DNA of 49,382 bases, taken from the NCBI GenBank assembly GCA_026645575.1, contig JAPKMW010000094.1, positions 1 through 49,382 on the forward strand, given 5' to 3'. Within the stretch, counting starts at the first letter, position 1. Each line of letters begins with the position of its first letter. Below are positions 17,381 to 24,959 of this stretch, one piece after another. The notes below the pieces were generated by a model. That model did not search any database and was not told where the DNA came from. It worked only from the letters and a program-made list of their open reading frames with translations. Position numbers and translations under genes: made by a program. The DNA comes from Caldilineaceae bacterium (lineage in GTDB: Bacteria; Chloroflexota; Anaerolineae; Caldilineales; Caldilineaceae).

Positions 17381-17404
17381 GGTAAAAGAGATAAAGGCAG
17401 GAAG

Positions 17405-18439
17405 ATGGTCGGCATTAGCATTGTTTTGCCCACCTATAACCGATTAACGCAACTACAGAGAGTTTTGGCTGGTCTGGCGGCGCAAACGTATCCGTTGACG
17501 GCCTTTGAAGTGGTGATCGTCTCCGACGGTTCCACCGATGGCACCAACGACTACTTGCAGTCGTACAGCGGGCCTTTGCTGGTGCGTTCTTTTGTGCAAC
17601 CCAATGGTGGGGCGGCGGCGGCGCGCAATTGCGGGCTGCAAATGGCGCAGGGGGAGCTTATCATCTTTCTCGATGATGATGTGGCGCCGGCGGCGCAACT
17701 GGTGGTGGAACATGTAACAACCCATCAACAGCAACAGGGCAATGTCGTTGTTTTAGGCCCAATGTTGACGCCGTCGGATGTTGTTCTCAAGCCCTGGGTG
17801 GGCTGGGAACAGGGGATGTTATACAAACAATATGCCGACATGGCCGCTGGTCATTGGGCGCCGACGGCGCGACAATTTTACACGGGGAATGCATCAGTGG
17901 CGCGACGCCATCTACTAGCGGTCGGCGGCTTTGACACCACCTTCCGGCGCGCCGAAGATGTAGAGTTGGCCTATCGTCTAGCTGATCGGGGGTTATCCTT
18001 TCTCTTTAATGCTCAGGCCATTGGCTATCACTACGCTGACCGCAGCTTTGCCTCCTGGTTGCAAACGCCCTATGCCTACGGGCGTAATGATGTGATCTTC
18101 ACGCGGGATCGGGGTCAACCATGGTTGTTGCCGACGGTGATGCGGGAATTTCAACAGCGCCATTGCTTCATTAAAGCCTTGACCCAACTCTGTCTTTCGC
18201 GCAAACGGCTCAGTGGGGTGGTGGTGCAGGGACTACGACAGGCAGCAGCCATCAGCGACGCCTTAGGCAAAGCGATGATCGCGCAACGCTGCTATAGCGC
18301 TATCTTCAATCTACTCTATTATCAAGGCGTAGCCGACGAATTATCAGGTCGCCAAACCTTTTTCGCCCTGGTGCAACAGGGTGTATCCGGTACGGCTGTG
18401 ACAGAAAGTTTGCCTGTTTTTTCTTTTGAAGGGAAATGA
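17405..18439 (+). CDS. Glycosyltransferase family 2
   Basis: GT-A fold glycosyltransferase of 344 aa. The N-terminal nucleotide-binding strand is ISIVLPTYNRLTQLQRVLAGL, with VIVSDGSTDGT, NGGAAAARNCGLQMAQG and the metal DxD motif as LDDDVAP. FRRAEDVELAYRLADRGL supplies the family ED acceptor/catalytic element. No membrane helix is evident, so it acts on the cytoplasmic face on a lipid-linked acceptor. The start ATG 17405 has AGGCAGGA a few bases upstream. Its stop overlaps the next ATG (ATGA), so it is coupled to the acetyltransferase that follows. Confidence 0.88.
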   Translation: MVGISIVLPTYNRLTQLQRVLAGLAAQTYPLTAFEVVIVSDGSTDGTNDYLQSYSGPLLVRSFVQPNGGAAAARNCGLQMAQGELIIFLDDDVAPAAQLVVEHVTTHQQQQGNVVVLGPMLTPSDVVLKPWVGWEQGMLYKQYADMAAGHWAPTARQFYTGNASVARRHLLAVGGFDTTFRRAEDVELAYRLADRGLSFLFNAQAIGYHYADRSFASWLQTPYAYGRNDVIFTRDRGQPWLLPTVMREFQQRHCFIKALTQLCLSRKRLSGVVVQGLRQAAAISDALGKAMIAQRCYSAIFNLLYYQGVADELSGRQTFFALVQQGVSGTAVTESLPVFSFEGK

Positions 18440-19074
18440 CGATGTGGAATCGCTTTAAGCAGGATGCGCTCCGCTGGGTTGTGCCAGGGCAAATTGCCGA
18501 CCCAGCGGTATTGACCTGGACGCTACTGTTACACTTGCTCCTTCGTCATCCCGCTCTGCGTGCCATGGCCTGGTTTCGGCTGGCTTGTTGGTGTAAGGCC
18601 AAGCGGATTCCCTTGGCTGTGGGGCCAATCCACCGTTGGCTCTTCTTCCGCTTTGGTTTGGAGTTAGGCGGCGACATTGAAGGGGGTCTCTACATCGCAC
18701 ACCCAGTCGGCACGGTGATCAACGCCCGCCATGTCGGGCGCAACTGCAGTGTCATTGCCGCTGTCACCGTCGGGATGCGCAATGAATGGGTTTTTCCGGT
18801 AATTGGCGATGGCGTCTTTATTGGCGCCGGGGCGCGTGTATTGGGCGATTTGCGGGTTGGCGACAACGCCAAGATCGGCGCCAATGCTGTGGTGTTAAAT
18901 GATATTCCAGCGAATGCCACGGCCGTAGGCGTGCCGGCGCGTGTGATCAAAATCGAGGAGAATGATGTAAAGGTGAACGGTCATCGCCCCCGTGCTTATC
19001 CGTTTGATGGCCCTAATTTTGATAGCCCCAGTCGTGGGCAGGTAGATCATTCCTTGAGTTCACTTCATGCGTAA
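18436..19074 (+). CDS. Serine acetyltransferase-like hexapeptide acyltransferase (third of three)
   Basis: A CysE/WcaB-like beta-helix acyltransferase of 212 aa. The helical N-terminus (LLLHLLLRHPALRAMAWFRLACW) resembles the serine acetyltransferase family. The His site appears in GLYIAHPVGTVINARHVGRNC, and the helix ends GAGARVLGDLRVGDNAKIGANAVVLNDIPANATAVGVPARVI. Family members in polysaccharide loci acetylate sugars rather than serine. Translation begins in an ATGA overlap with the GT2 stop; an alternative ATG lies at 18442. Its 3' end overlaps the next gene by 8 bp. Confidence 0.82.
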   Translation: MTMWNRFKQDALRWVVPGQIADPAVLTWTLLLHLLLRHPALRAMAWFRLACWCKAKRIPLAVGPIHRWLFFRFGLELGGDIEGGLYIAHPVGTVINARHVGRNCSVIAAVTVGMRNEWVFPVIGDGVFIGAGARVLGDLRVGDNAKIGANAVVLNDIPANATAVGVPARVIKIEENDVKVNGHRPRAYPFDGPNFDSPSRGQVDHSLSSLHA

Positions 19075-19954
19075 CTTTACGATTGCACTCTTGATTGTTT
19101 GTTGTAGTTGGCTCGGCTACCGCTATGTACAAGGGATCGAGCCGACGGTTAACGCCCTACAGCCAGCGTTAGCCCAGTCGCGCACGGCCAACGGCGAGGC
19201 TGAGACAGCGCAAGCTGATGGTACACAGGCGGCCAAACCAACCATTGCGCCCCTGTTTCGTGACCCAACCAGGGTCACTGTAACGTCAACCGTAGGGCCG
19301 GATCAAACGCCGACCCGCACCCTACGACCTACGGTGCAACCGCTGACCACACCGACGGCGCTTTCCAATCTCTTACGCCCTGCTTACCCGGAGTTGGTAC
19401 TCTACGGCGACGAACTCAATCGTAACTGGAGCATTGAGCAGAGTGCAGATACACAGATCAATTTGTGGAATAATTCACTATGGTTTCAGCGCTTTGAGCC
19501 GACACAAGAGCGTACCAGCGGCGCCACTACGATCGCTGTCTCACCACAAGCCGATTTCGGTACGCTCTTTTTCACTGTGCGACCGGAGAGTACAGAGGTT
19601 TATGAGCGGCAGCAGGTATTGGGTGTCAGTTTCTGGCTCAATAGTGGCAGCAACGGCATTGCCACCGACGAATTAACTGTGGCGATGGCCGGCAGCAATG
19701 AACTGCCCTACTGGTCCATCACCGATCGCTCCGTCTTTGGTGAAGAAGATGGCGCCTTTTCCGAGACCCGCCTTTACTTTCTCAAGCTCAATCGCACGAT
19801 TCCGGCCAACACTTGGGTCAACATTGTAGTCTGGTTGGATGATCTCGAATTTGACCCACCCTATCGCTATGTCACTGGCTTTTACATCAAGAACGACATC
19901 AGCTTCCGCAACACCTATTACGTCGATCAAGTGGCGCTCTTGATGGCGCCGTGA
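19067..19954 (+). CDS. Exported protein with Thr/Pro linker and beta-rich C-terminal domain
   Basis: Not a family I recognise. The first about 23 residues are a signal peptide or anchor (FTIALLIVCCSWLGYRYVQG). A stretch of about 95 residues is rich in Thr, Pro, Ala and Gln (TPTRTLRPTVQPLTTPTA). The C-terminal about 180 residues look like a beta-sandwich: LYGDELNRNWSIEQSADT, GVSFWLNSGSNG, and the end TYYVDQVALLMAP. This resembles the carbohydrate-binding region of the GH44 protein (FWLHGGSDGG and FYMDDLALV), so the two may share a fold. It overlaps the acetyltransferase by 8 bp and is followed 8 bp later by a glycosyltransferase, so it is part of the operon. A surface protein that binds the polysaccharide is a reasonable guess. 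Confidence 0.6.
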   Translation: MRNFTIALLIVCCSWLGYRYVQGIEPTVNALQPALAQSRTANGEAETAQADGTQAAKPTIAPLFRDPTRVTVTSTVGPDQTPTRTLRPTVQPLTTPTALSNLLRPAYPELVLYGDELNRNWSIEQSADTQINLWNNSLWFQRFEPTQERTSGATTIAVSPQADFGTLFFTVRPESTEVYERQQVLGVSFWLNSGSNGIATDELTVAMAGSNELPYWSITDRSVFGEEDGAFSETRLYFLKLNRTIPANTWVNIVVWLDDLEFDPPYRYVTGFYIKNDISFRNTYYVDQVALLMAP

Positions 19955-19962
19955 GGCAGGTT

Positions 19963-21171
19963 ATGACACAACCACAAAGCTACACCTTTGGTTTTCTCTT
20001 GGAACAAACGCTAGGCCATCGCACGCACAGTCAAAATCTACAAGCCAACGTGCCAAAAGATCCAACCATTCGACCGATCTGGGGGCCGATTGAATGGAAT
20101 CTGACAGGATTGGGCGCCCGTATTCCAGTGTACAATAGCAATTGGACAGTACGGGCCGGGCTACGCGCCCGGCAGGCGATTCGGCAAATTCAGCGGCAAA
20201 ACCAGATCGATGCCCTCTTTGTCCATACTCAGGTGCCGGCGGTATTGCTAGTCGATTGGATGAAACGAATTCCAACCATTGTTTCGTTGGACGCCACGCC
20301 GCAACAGTATGATGCGCTAGGCGCTTACTATGCCCACCAGTCCGGCCCCCATTGGCTGGAAACGTTGAAATGGCGCGCTCATGTGCGGTGCTTTCAGCAG
20401 GCGCACAGGATTGTCGCCTGGTCACAGTGGACAAAGGCCGGCTTGATCGATGCATATGGCGTGCCGGCGGAGAAGATCGCAGTGATTCCGCCAGGGGTCA
20501 ATACCAAGGAGTGGACGCGCTCGTCGCCACGAACGCAAACGGGGGGTGGGTCAAACGAACCGGTTAAGCTGCTCTTTGTCGGCGGTGATCTGCAACGCAA
20601 AGGCGGCGACCTGCTCTTGCAAGCCTTTCGCCGATTGCGCCAAGAACAAGCGCAACACAGCGGCCAAACGGGAAACGCCATTGAGTTGCATTTAGTCACT
20701 CGTGATCCGGTGGCGGCAGAACCAGGGCTGTTTGTCTATCATAACATGCAGCCCAATAGTGCGCCGCTCAAAGCACTGTTTCACAGTGCCGACATTTTTT
20801 GTTTGCCGACCTATGGCGACTGTCTGCCGATGGTGTTGTCGGAGGCAGGTGCGGCTGAATTGCCGGCCGTTGCCACCAATGTGGCGGGCATTGGTGAAAT
20901 TGTCAAAGATGGCGAAACTGGTTTCCTGATCCCGACCGGTGATGTGCCGGCCTTGATCGACGCGCTGCGCACACTGGTTGAAAATCCAATCCTACGGCGC
21001 ACACAGGGGATCCAAGCGGCCACATTAGTGCAACGGGAATTCGACGCCGAGCGCAACACCGAGCGTTTACTGACGCTGATGAAACAGTCTGTTGTCAACC
21101 AAGCAACCAACGCCCAGCCGCTGTCGTCGCTGCCCAAAGGGTCATCGGCCCAGTCGATCTCGGTCCAGTAG
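19963..21171 (+). CDS. Glycosyltransferase family 4
   Basis: GT-B fold glycosyltransferase of about 402 aa. The N-terminal half contains LGHRTHSQNLQ and DALFVHTQVPAVLLVDW. The C-terminal GT4 domain contains IPPGVNTKEW, KLLFVGGDLQRKGGDLLLQAF, FCLPTYGDCLPMVLSEAGAAELPAVATNVAGIGEIV and DGETGFLIPTGD, covering the EX7E-type motif. The frame opens at a GTG 19951, but that codon overlaps the preceding stop without a binding site; ATG 19963 follows GAGGCAGG. It most likely adds a hexose to the lipid-linked repeat unit. Confidence 0.87.
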   Translation: MTQPQSYTFGFLLEQTLGHRTHSQNLQANVPKDPTIRPIWGPIEWNLTGLGARIPVYNSNWTVRAGLRARQAIRQIQRQNQIDALFVHTQVPAVLLVDWMKRIPTIVSLDATPQQYDALGAYYAHQSGPHWLETLKWRAHVRCFQQAHRIVAWSQWTKAGLIDAYGVPAEKIAVIPPGVNTKEWTRSSPRTQTGGGSNEPVKLLFVGGDLQRKGGDLLLQAFRRLRQEQAQHSGQTGNAIELHLVTRDPVAAEPGLFVYHNMQPNSAPLKALFHSADIFCLPTYGDCLPMVLSEAGAAELPAVATNVAGIGEIVKDGETGFLIPTGDVPALIDALRTLVENPILRRTQGIQAATLVQREFDAERNTERLLTLMKQSVVNQATNAQPLSSLPKGSSAQSISVQ

Positions 21172-21180
21172 GGAATCCTG

Positions 21181-22296
21181 ATGAATAACGTCTTATTGAC
21201 TGTCTCCGGGACGATTGCCCCGGATCTGGAAATACAAATTGCTGCCGGCAAACGTCCACGCGCTGATTATCTGGAGTTAGCACGGGTTTTTGGCGCTGAC
21301 CTCATAGATTACCCACGGGCGCGGGCGCTTACGGGCCGTATAGGTCGTTGGCTGGAGCAAGTAGGCGGCCCGAACTTGATGTTGGCTTGGGCCTGTTTTC
21401 AGCAACAACCCAACTATCAGGTATTGGTTACAGACGGTGAACAGGTGGGTCTGCCCTTTGCCTTGTTCGGCAAGCTGTTGGGGCGCAAAACGGTTAAGCA
21501 TCTGATGATTGCCCACATTCTGTCGGTGCCGAAGAAGATGATGTTGGTTGATCGCTTTGGCTTACAGCAACAGATCGACACCTTTTTTGTCTACTCAAGT
21601 TGGCAGCAACGCTTTATCCAAGAACGCTGGCGCCTACCGGCGGAACGGGTGGTGCATACACCCTTTATGGTCGATAGCCACTTCTTTGCTCCGCACCAGG
21701 TAACGGCACAACCACGACGCATGATCTGCGCCGTTGGGTTGGAATTCCGTGATTATCCGACCCTAATGGCCGCCGTACGTGGGCTTGATGTCGAGGTGGT
21801 CATTGCCGCGGCCAGTCCGTGGTCAAAACGACAGGATAGTACGCAGGCGGCGGCAATTCCGCCCAATGTCACAGTACGCAAGTTTAGCCAATATGAGTTG
21901 CGCCAACTGTATGCTGATAGCCAGTTTGTGGTCATGCCGCTCTATAATGTCAATTTCCAGGCCGGCGTTACGGCCATTCTCGAAGCGATGGCGATGGAAA
22001 AAGCAGTCATCTGTTCACACACGCCAGGCCAGACTGATGTCATTGAAGAGGGGCAGAGTGGTTTTTATGTCCCACCGGAAGATCCAATAGGGTTGCGCAC
22101 CCAAATCCAATGTTTGCTGGACAAGCCTAATCTGGCGAAAACAATGGGGCAAATGGGTCGCCGCCGGGTGGAAACCGAGATGGAGTTGACGCACTATGCG
22201 GTTAGGTTACACCGTCATGTACAAGCCGCCCTTACCAAAGGTCAAGGGCAGGCAGCGGGCATGGGCAACCTACACCCTACACCATTATCGTCTTAG
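21181..22296 (+). CDS. Glycosyltransferase family 4
   Basis: A second GT-B glycosyltransferase (371 aa) 9 bp after the first. The N-terminal domain has LLTVSGTIAPDLEIQIAAG and LVTDGEQVGLPFALFGKLLG. The donor domain has MICAVGLEFRDYPTLMAAV, FVVMPLYNVNFQAGVTAILEAMAMEKAVICSHTPGQTDVIEEGQSGFYVPPED. ATG 21181 has GGGA upstream. The linkage formed is not predictable. The gap behind it (124 bp) contains the interleaved inverted repeats at 22308-22382. Confidence 0.85.
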   Translation: MNNVLLTVSGTIAPDLEIQIAAGKRPRADYLELARVFGADLIDYPRARALTGRIGRWLEQVGGPNLMLAWACFQQQPNYQVLVTDGEQVGLPFALFGKLLGRKTVKHLMIAHILSVPKKMMLVDRFGLQQQIDTFFVYSSWQQRFIQERWRLPAERVVHTPFMVDSHFFAPHQVTAQPRRMICAVGLEFRDYPTLMAAVRGLDVEVVIAAASPWSKRQDSTQAAAIPPNVTVRKFSQYELRQLYADSQFVVMPLYNVNFQAGVTAILEAMAMEKAVICSHTPGQTDVIEEGQSGFYVPPEDPIGLRTQIQCLLDKPNLAKTMGQMGRRRVETEMELTHYAVRLHRHVQAALTKGQGQAAGMGNLHPTPLSS

Positions 22297-22307
22297 CTTA
22301 CTCTTTT

Positions 22308-22382
22308 CGTGATAGGTGCTGCATGATTCGTGATTTTTCTCGCCACGCAGCCCCTATCACGCCGTACGAATCATGAATCACG
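22308..22382. repeat. Interleaved inverted repeats (A-B-A'-B'), pseudoknot-capable
   Basis: Arm A (22308-22322, CGTGATAGGTGCTGC) pairs with A' (22347-22361) with one mismatch. Arm B (22322-22331, CATGATTCGT) pairs perfectly with B' (22366-22375) across A'. CGTGATT (22329-22335) and AATCACG (22376-22382) add a further crossing match. The tail (ACGCAACACGTAACACG) resembles the repeat at 43591-43669. It lies between a GT4 and a GT2 gene. Confidence 0.7.
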
Positions 22383-22419
22383 CAACACGTAACACGTATT
22401 TTGCTGAGGTAGCAGTCAC

Positions 22420-23649
22420 GTGAGCATCATCATTCTCTTTCTACAAATTATTCTCTGGCTGGTGGGTAGCCTGCTCGCCATGATGGTCGGCCACCTCTTG
22501 CTGCTTACGGCTGCGGCCTGGATGGCGCCGAAAGAAACACCGGCGCCACCGAACAAACCGCGCCACCGCTTTGCCATTCTGGTGCCAGCCCATAACGAGG
22601 AAAAACTATTGCCGGCGCTCTTAGAAAGCCTAAGCCAGCTTCATTACCCGCGCCAACTCTTCGCGATCCATGTGGTGGCGGATAATTGTATTGATGAAAC
22701 AGCCACGGTTGCTCGTTCAGCTGGGGCAATTGTCCATGAGCGCTTTGATCTGGACAACATTGGTAAAGGATATGCCTTACAGTGGCTCCTGGCGCGGTTG
22801 GAAAAACTGCAAGTAAGTTATGACGCAGCCTTGATTTTAGACGCCGATTCGATTGTTTCACCTAACTTTCTTACAGTCATGAACGCCCAGTTAAATAATG
22901 GCGAACGAGTAATCCAGGCACACTATGCGGTGTTGAACCCGGAACGCAGTTGGGTCATGAGTCTGCGTGCCGCCGCCTTGGCGCTTGTCCATTATCTGCG
23001 TCCCTTGGGCCGTACGGCGCTTGGCGGCTCTGTTGGGTTAAAGGGCAATGGCATGGTCTTCCAGCGGGCGGTTCTGGCTGAACATCAATGGTCGGCTTCG
23101 GTGACGGAAGATATTGATTATCACATGGCGCTGATCTTGTCTGGGGAGCGGGTTGCCTTTGCGCCCGACGCCACCGTTTGGGCAGAAATGCCCGCTACTT
23201 TGCGCAGCGCCCAAACCCAAAATATCCGCTGGGAGCAAGGGCGGTTACAACTAGCGCGCCACTATGTGCCGGTACTGTTACAAGCTGCCCTTACCCCCAA
23301 CCAATTTGGGCGCCCATTATCACGCAGCCTGCTCTTTGATAGCATTATGGAACATATCATTCCTCCCTTCTCCGTGGTGATGGGCTTAAGCGTTACCTAT
23401 TGGCTCTTAGCATGGCTATGCACAATGTTCTGGGGGGCTACGCCTTTGCTGGTTTTGGCTACGTTGCTACTACTAGGGCAGCTAGTTTATATTGCCGCCG
23501 GGTTAATCTTGGCCGGTACGCCACCGCAGACCTATCTAGCGCTGTTGTATGCACCAATTTTCATCTTTTGGAAGATGCAACTCATCCTTGGCCTGATGAC
23601 GCGCAGCGAAAAACAGGGATGGGTGCGCACAGCACGCGATGGAGTCTAG
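22420..23649 (+). CDS. Membrane-bound glycosyltransferase family 2
   Basis: Processive-type GT2 with membrane segments at both ends (409 aa). The N-terminal helix is IIILFLQIILWLVGSLLAMMVGHLLLL. The catalytic part has ILVPAHNEEKLLPALLESL, VVADNCIDETATVARSAGA, LILDADSIVSPNF (DxD), VTEDIDYHMALILSGERV (ED motif) and QNIRWEQGRLQLARHY (a Q/RxxRW-type motif). At least three C-terminal helices follow. These traits match cellulose synthase/NodC-like or poly-GlcNAc synthase-like enzymes. The start is a GTG at 22420 after GAGGTAG. It could transfer a single residue to the lipid carrier or act processively, as in related membrane GT2 proteins. Confidence 0.83.
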   Translation: MSIIILFLQIILWLVGSLLAMMVGHLLLLTAAAWMAPKETPAPPNKPRHRFAILVPAHNEEKLLPALLESLSQLHYPRQLFAIHVVADNCIDETATVARSAGAIVHERFDLDNIGKGYALQWLLARLEKLQVSYDAALILDADSIVSPNFLTVMNAQLNNGERVIQAHYAVLNPERSWVMSLRAAALALVHYLRPLGRTALGGSVGLKGNGMVFQRAVLAEHQWSASVTEDIDYHMALILSGERVAFAPDATVWAEMPATLRSAQTQNIRWEQGRLQLARHYVPVLLQAALTPNQFGRPLSRSLLFDSIMEHIIPPFSVVMGLSVTYWLLAWLCTMFWGATPLLVLATLLLLGQLVYIAAGLILAGTPPQTYLALLYAPIFIFWKMQLILGLMTRSEKQGWVRTARDGV

Positions 23650-23664
23650 AGCAGTAAGTTAGTA

Positions 23665-23717
23665 GGACAGTCAATCAGTGGAACAGTTGATCGCACTGCT
23701 CGACTGATTAACTGTCC
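23665..23717. repeat. Inverted repeat between glycosyltransferase and initiating transferase
   Basis: GGACAGTCAATCAGT (23665-23679) pairs with ACTGATTAACTGTCC (23703-23717) with one mismatch. The loop contains a further AGT/ACT pair. It shares the GGACAGT/ACTGTCC core with the hairpin at 8669-8697. Confidence 0.7.
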
Positions 23718-23780
23718 CTAAATCTACTGACATACGCCAAGGTAAAGTCACCTATTATCTTATATTCAACAGAGGCTGGT

Positions 23781-24536
23781 ATGACACAGTCAACGCTTAC
23801 ACCAAAGCAACAAAGCGCCCCTTATGATCCTAAGTTGGCGCAAATTTTGCAAATGTACGACCAAGAACGGTTTCAAGCCACTGACGCCCAGCGCCGCTTA
23901 CAAATACGCTTGCTCCTCTGGAGTATCCAACTCCACATAGTACAACGCTTAAAGCGAGCGTTGGATCTACTGCTGGCAACGGTAGCGCTAATAGCGCTCT
24001 CCCCCGTGATGGCGATTACGGCCATTGCCATCCGGTTGGAATCGCCTGGGCCGGTTATCTTCCGCCAGACACGGGTAGGGAAATATGGCAAGACCTTCAT
24101 CTGTTATAAATTCCGCTCCATGTGTATCGATGCTGAGGCGCGCAAAAAGGAGTTGATCAAGCAAAATGAAGTGGATGGCCCCATCTTTAAGATGCAAGTC
24201 GATCCACGGGTGACGCGGGTAGGACGCATTATTCGCAAATTGAGTATTGACGAGTTGCCCCAACTTTTCAATGTCTTCAAGGGCGACATGAGCTTGGTCG
24301 GTCCCCGTCCGCCCGTACCACAAGAGGTAAATCAATATAAATTTGACCATTTGCGTCGTTTGGACGCCATCCCCGGCTTGACAGGGTTACAACAAGTCTC
24401 CGGGCGTAGTGATCTGCCCTTTGAGCGGTGGGTGGAGTTGGATCTACAATATATCTCGCAACAGAGTTTACGGAAAGACATTGAAATTTTGCTCAAAACC
24501 ATCCCCGCCGTCCTGTTAGGCAGGGGCGCCTACTGA
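23781..24536 (+). CDS. Initiating sugar transferase (polyprenyl-phosphate glycosylphosphotransferase, WbaP/PglC-type)
   Basis: Monotopic phosphoglycosyl transferase of 251 aa, which moves a sugar-1-phosphate from a nucleotide sugar to undecaprenyl phosphate and starts repeat-unit assembly. After an about 55-residue soluble N-terminus comes the reentrant membrane helix (RALDLLLATVALIALSPVMAITAIAI). Motifs follow: PVIFRQTRVGKYGKTFICYKFRSM, KLSIDELPQLFNVFKGDMSLVGPRPP with the catalytic Asp-Glu dyad intact, and DAIPGLTGLQQVSGRSDLPFERW. The protein ends GRGAY, as is common. It provides an internal reference for the degenerate copy fused in the 26233 gene. A 55-bp palindrome starts 12 bp after its stop. 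Confidence 0.92.
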   Translation: MTQSTLTPKQQSAPYDPKLAQILQMYDQERFQATDAQRRLQIRLLLWSIQLHIVQRLKRALDLLLATVALIALSPVMAITAIAIRLESPGPVIFRQTRVGKYGKTFICYKFRSMCIDAEARKKELIKQNEVDGPIFKMQVDPRVTRVGRIIRKLSIDELPQLFNVFKGDMSLVGPRPPVPQEVNQYKFDHLRRLDAIPGLTGLQQVSGRSDLPFERWVELDLQYISQQSLRKDIEILLKTIPAVLLGRGAY

Positions 24537-24547
24537 GCCAAAGCAGA

Positions 24548-24602
24548 CGAGGAAAAGCGAAAGAGCGCTGTTCAATGAACAGCGCTCTTTCGCTTTTCCT
24601 CG
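24548..24602. terminator. 55-bp perfect palindrome, probable transcript-end hairpin
   Basis: Two 27-bp arms around a single A (CGAGGAAAAGCGAAAGAGCG on the left, its complement on the right). It starts 12 bp after the stop of the sugar transferase gene, at the end of the polysaccharide operon proper. The hairpin is strong but has no T-run, so it is not a textbook rho-independent terminator. It may be a processing or stability element. Confidence 0.6.
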
Positions 24603-24666
24603 CCTGAATCCAATATACCTTATGATGATTTAACGTTCATCCTAGCACGGGTAAGCGTGCCGACTG

Positions 24667-24757
24667 GTAACTACTAAGCCCGCTCTGAGCCAGTCCGTGA
24701 CTGGCGACTGGGCCGCCAGTCACGGACTGGTTCAGAGCGGGACGGCTTGGTAGTTAC
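24667..24757. mobile_element. Palindromic MITE-like element with 8-bp flanking direct repeat (AGTCCGTGACT family)
   Basis: A 91-bp inverted repeat ending GTAACTAC...GTAGTTAC, with inner arms containing GCTCTGA and CAGTCCGTGACTGG. It is flanked directly on both sides by GCCGACTG (24659-24666 and 24758-24765), the expected footprint of an insertion with an 8-bp target duplication. It has no coding capacity. Related copies are at 26156-26212, 30890-30948, 44350-44461 and 48729-48841. The rest of the 423-bp gap before the WecG-STAS start (24766-24959) is an in-frame upstream extension of that gene with no recognisable domain. Confidence 0.75.
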
Positions 24758-24959
24758 GCCGACTGAATCTTTGGTAGATGGACAATTTCTCCGTGATTGC
24801 AACCAGTGGCGACCAGCGGCTGATAGGATGTTGACAGGTTTTTCAGCATATCTTCATGATACGATTGTCGCAGTTGATTCGATCATCCATCAAACCCTAC
24901 ATCACGAACAGAGCAAGCAGCTAACTAGATGGGTCGGGAGGAAGACAGTAGGAATGTTT

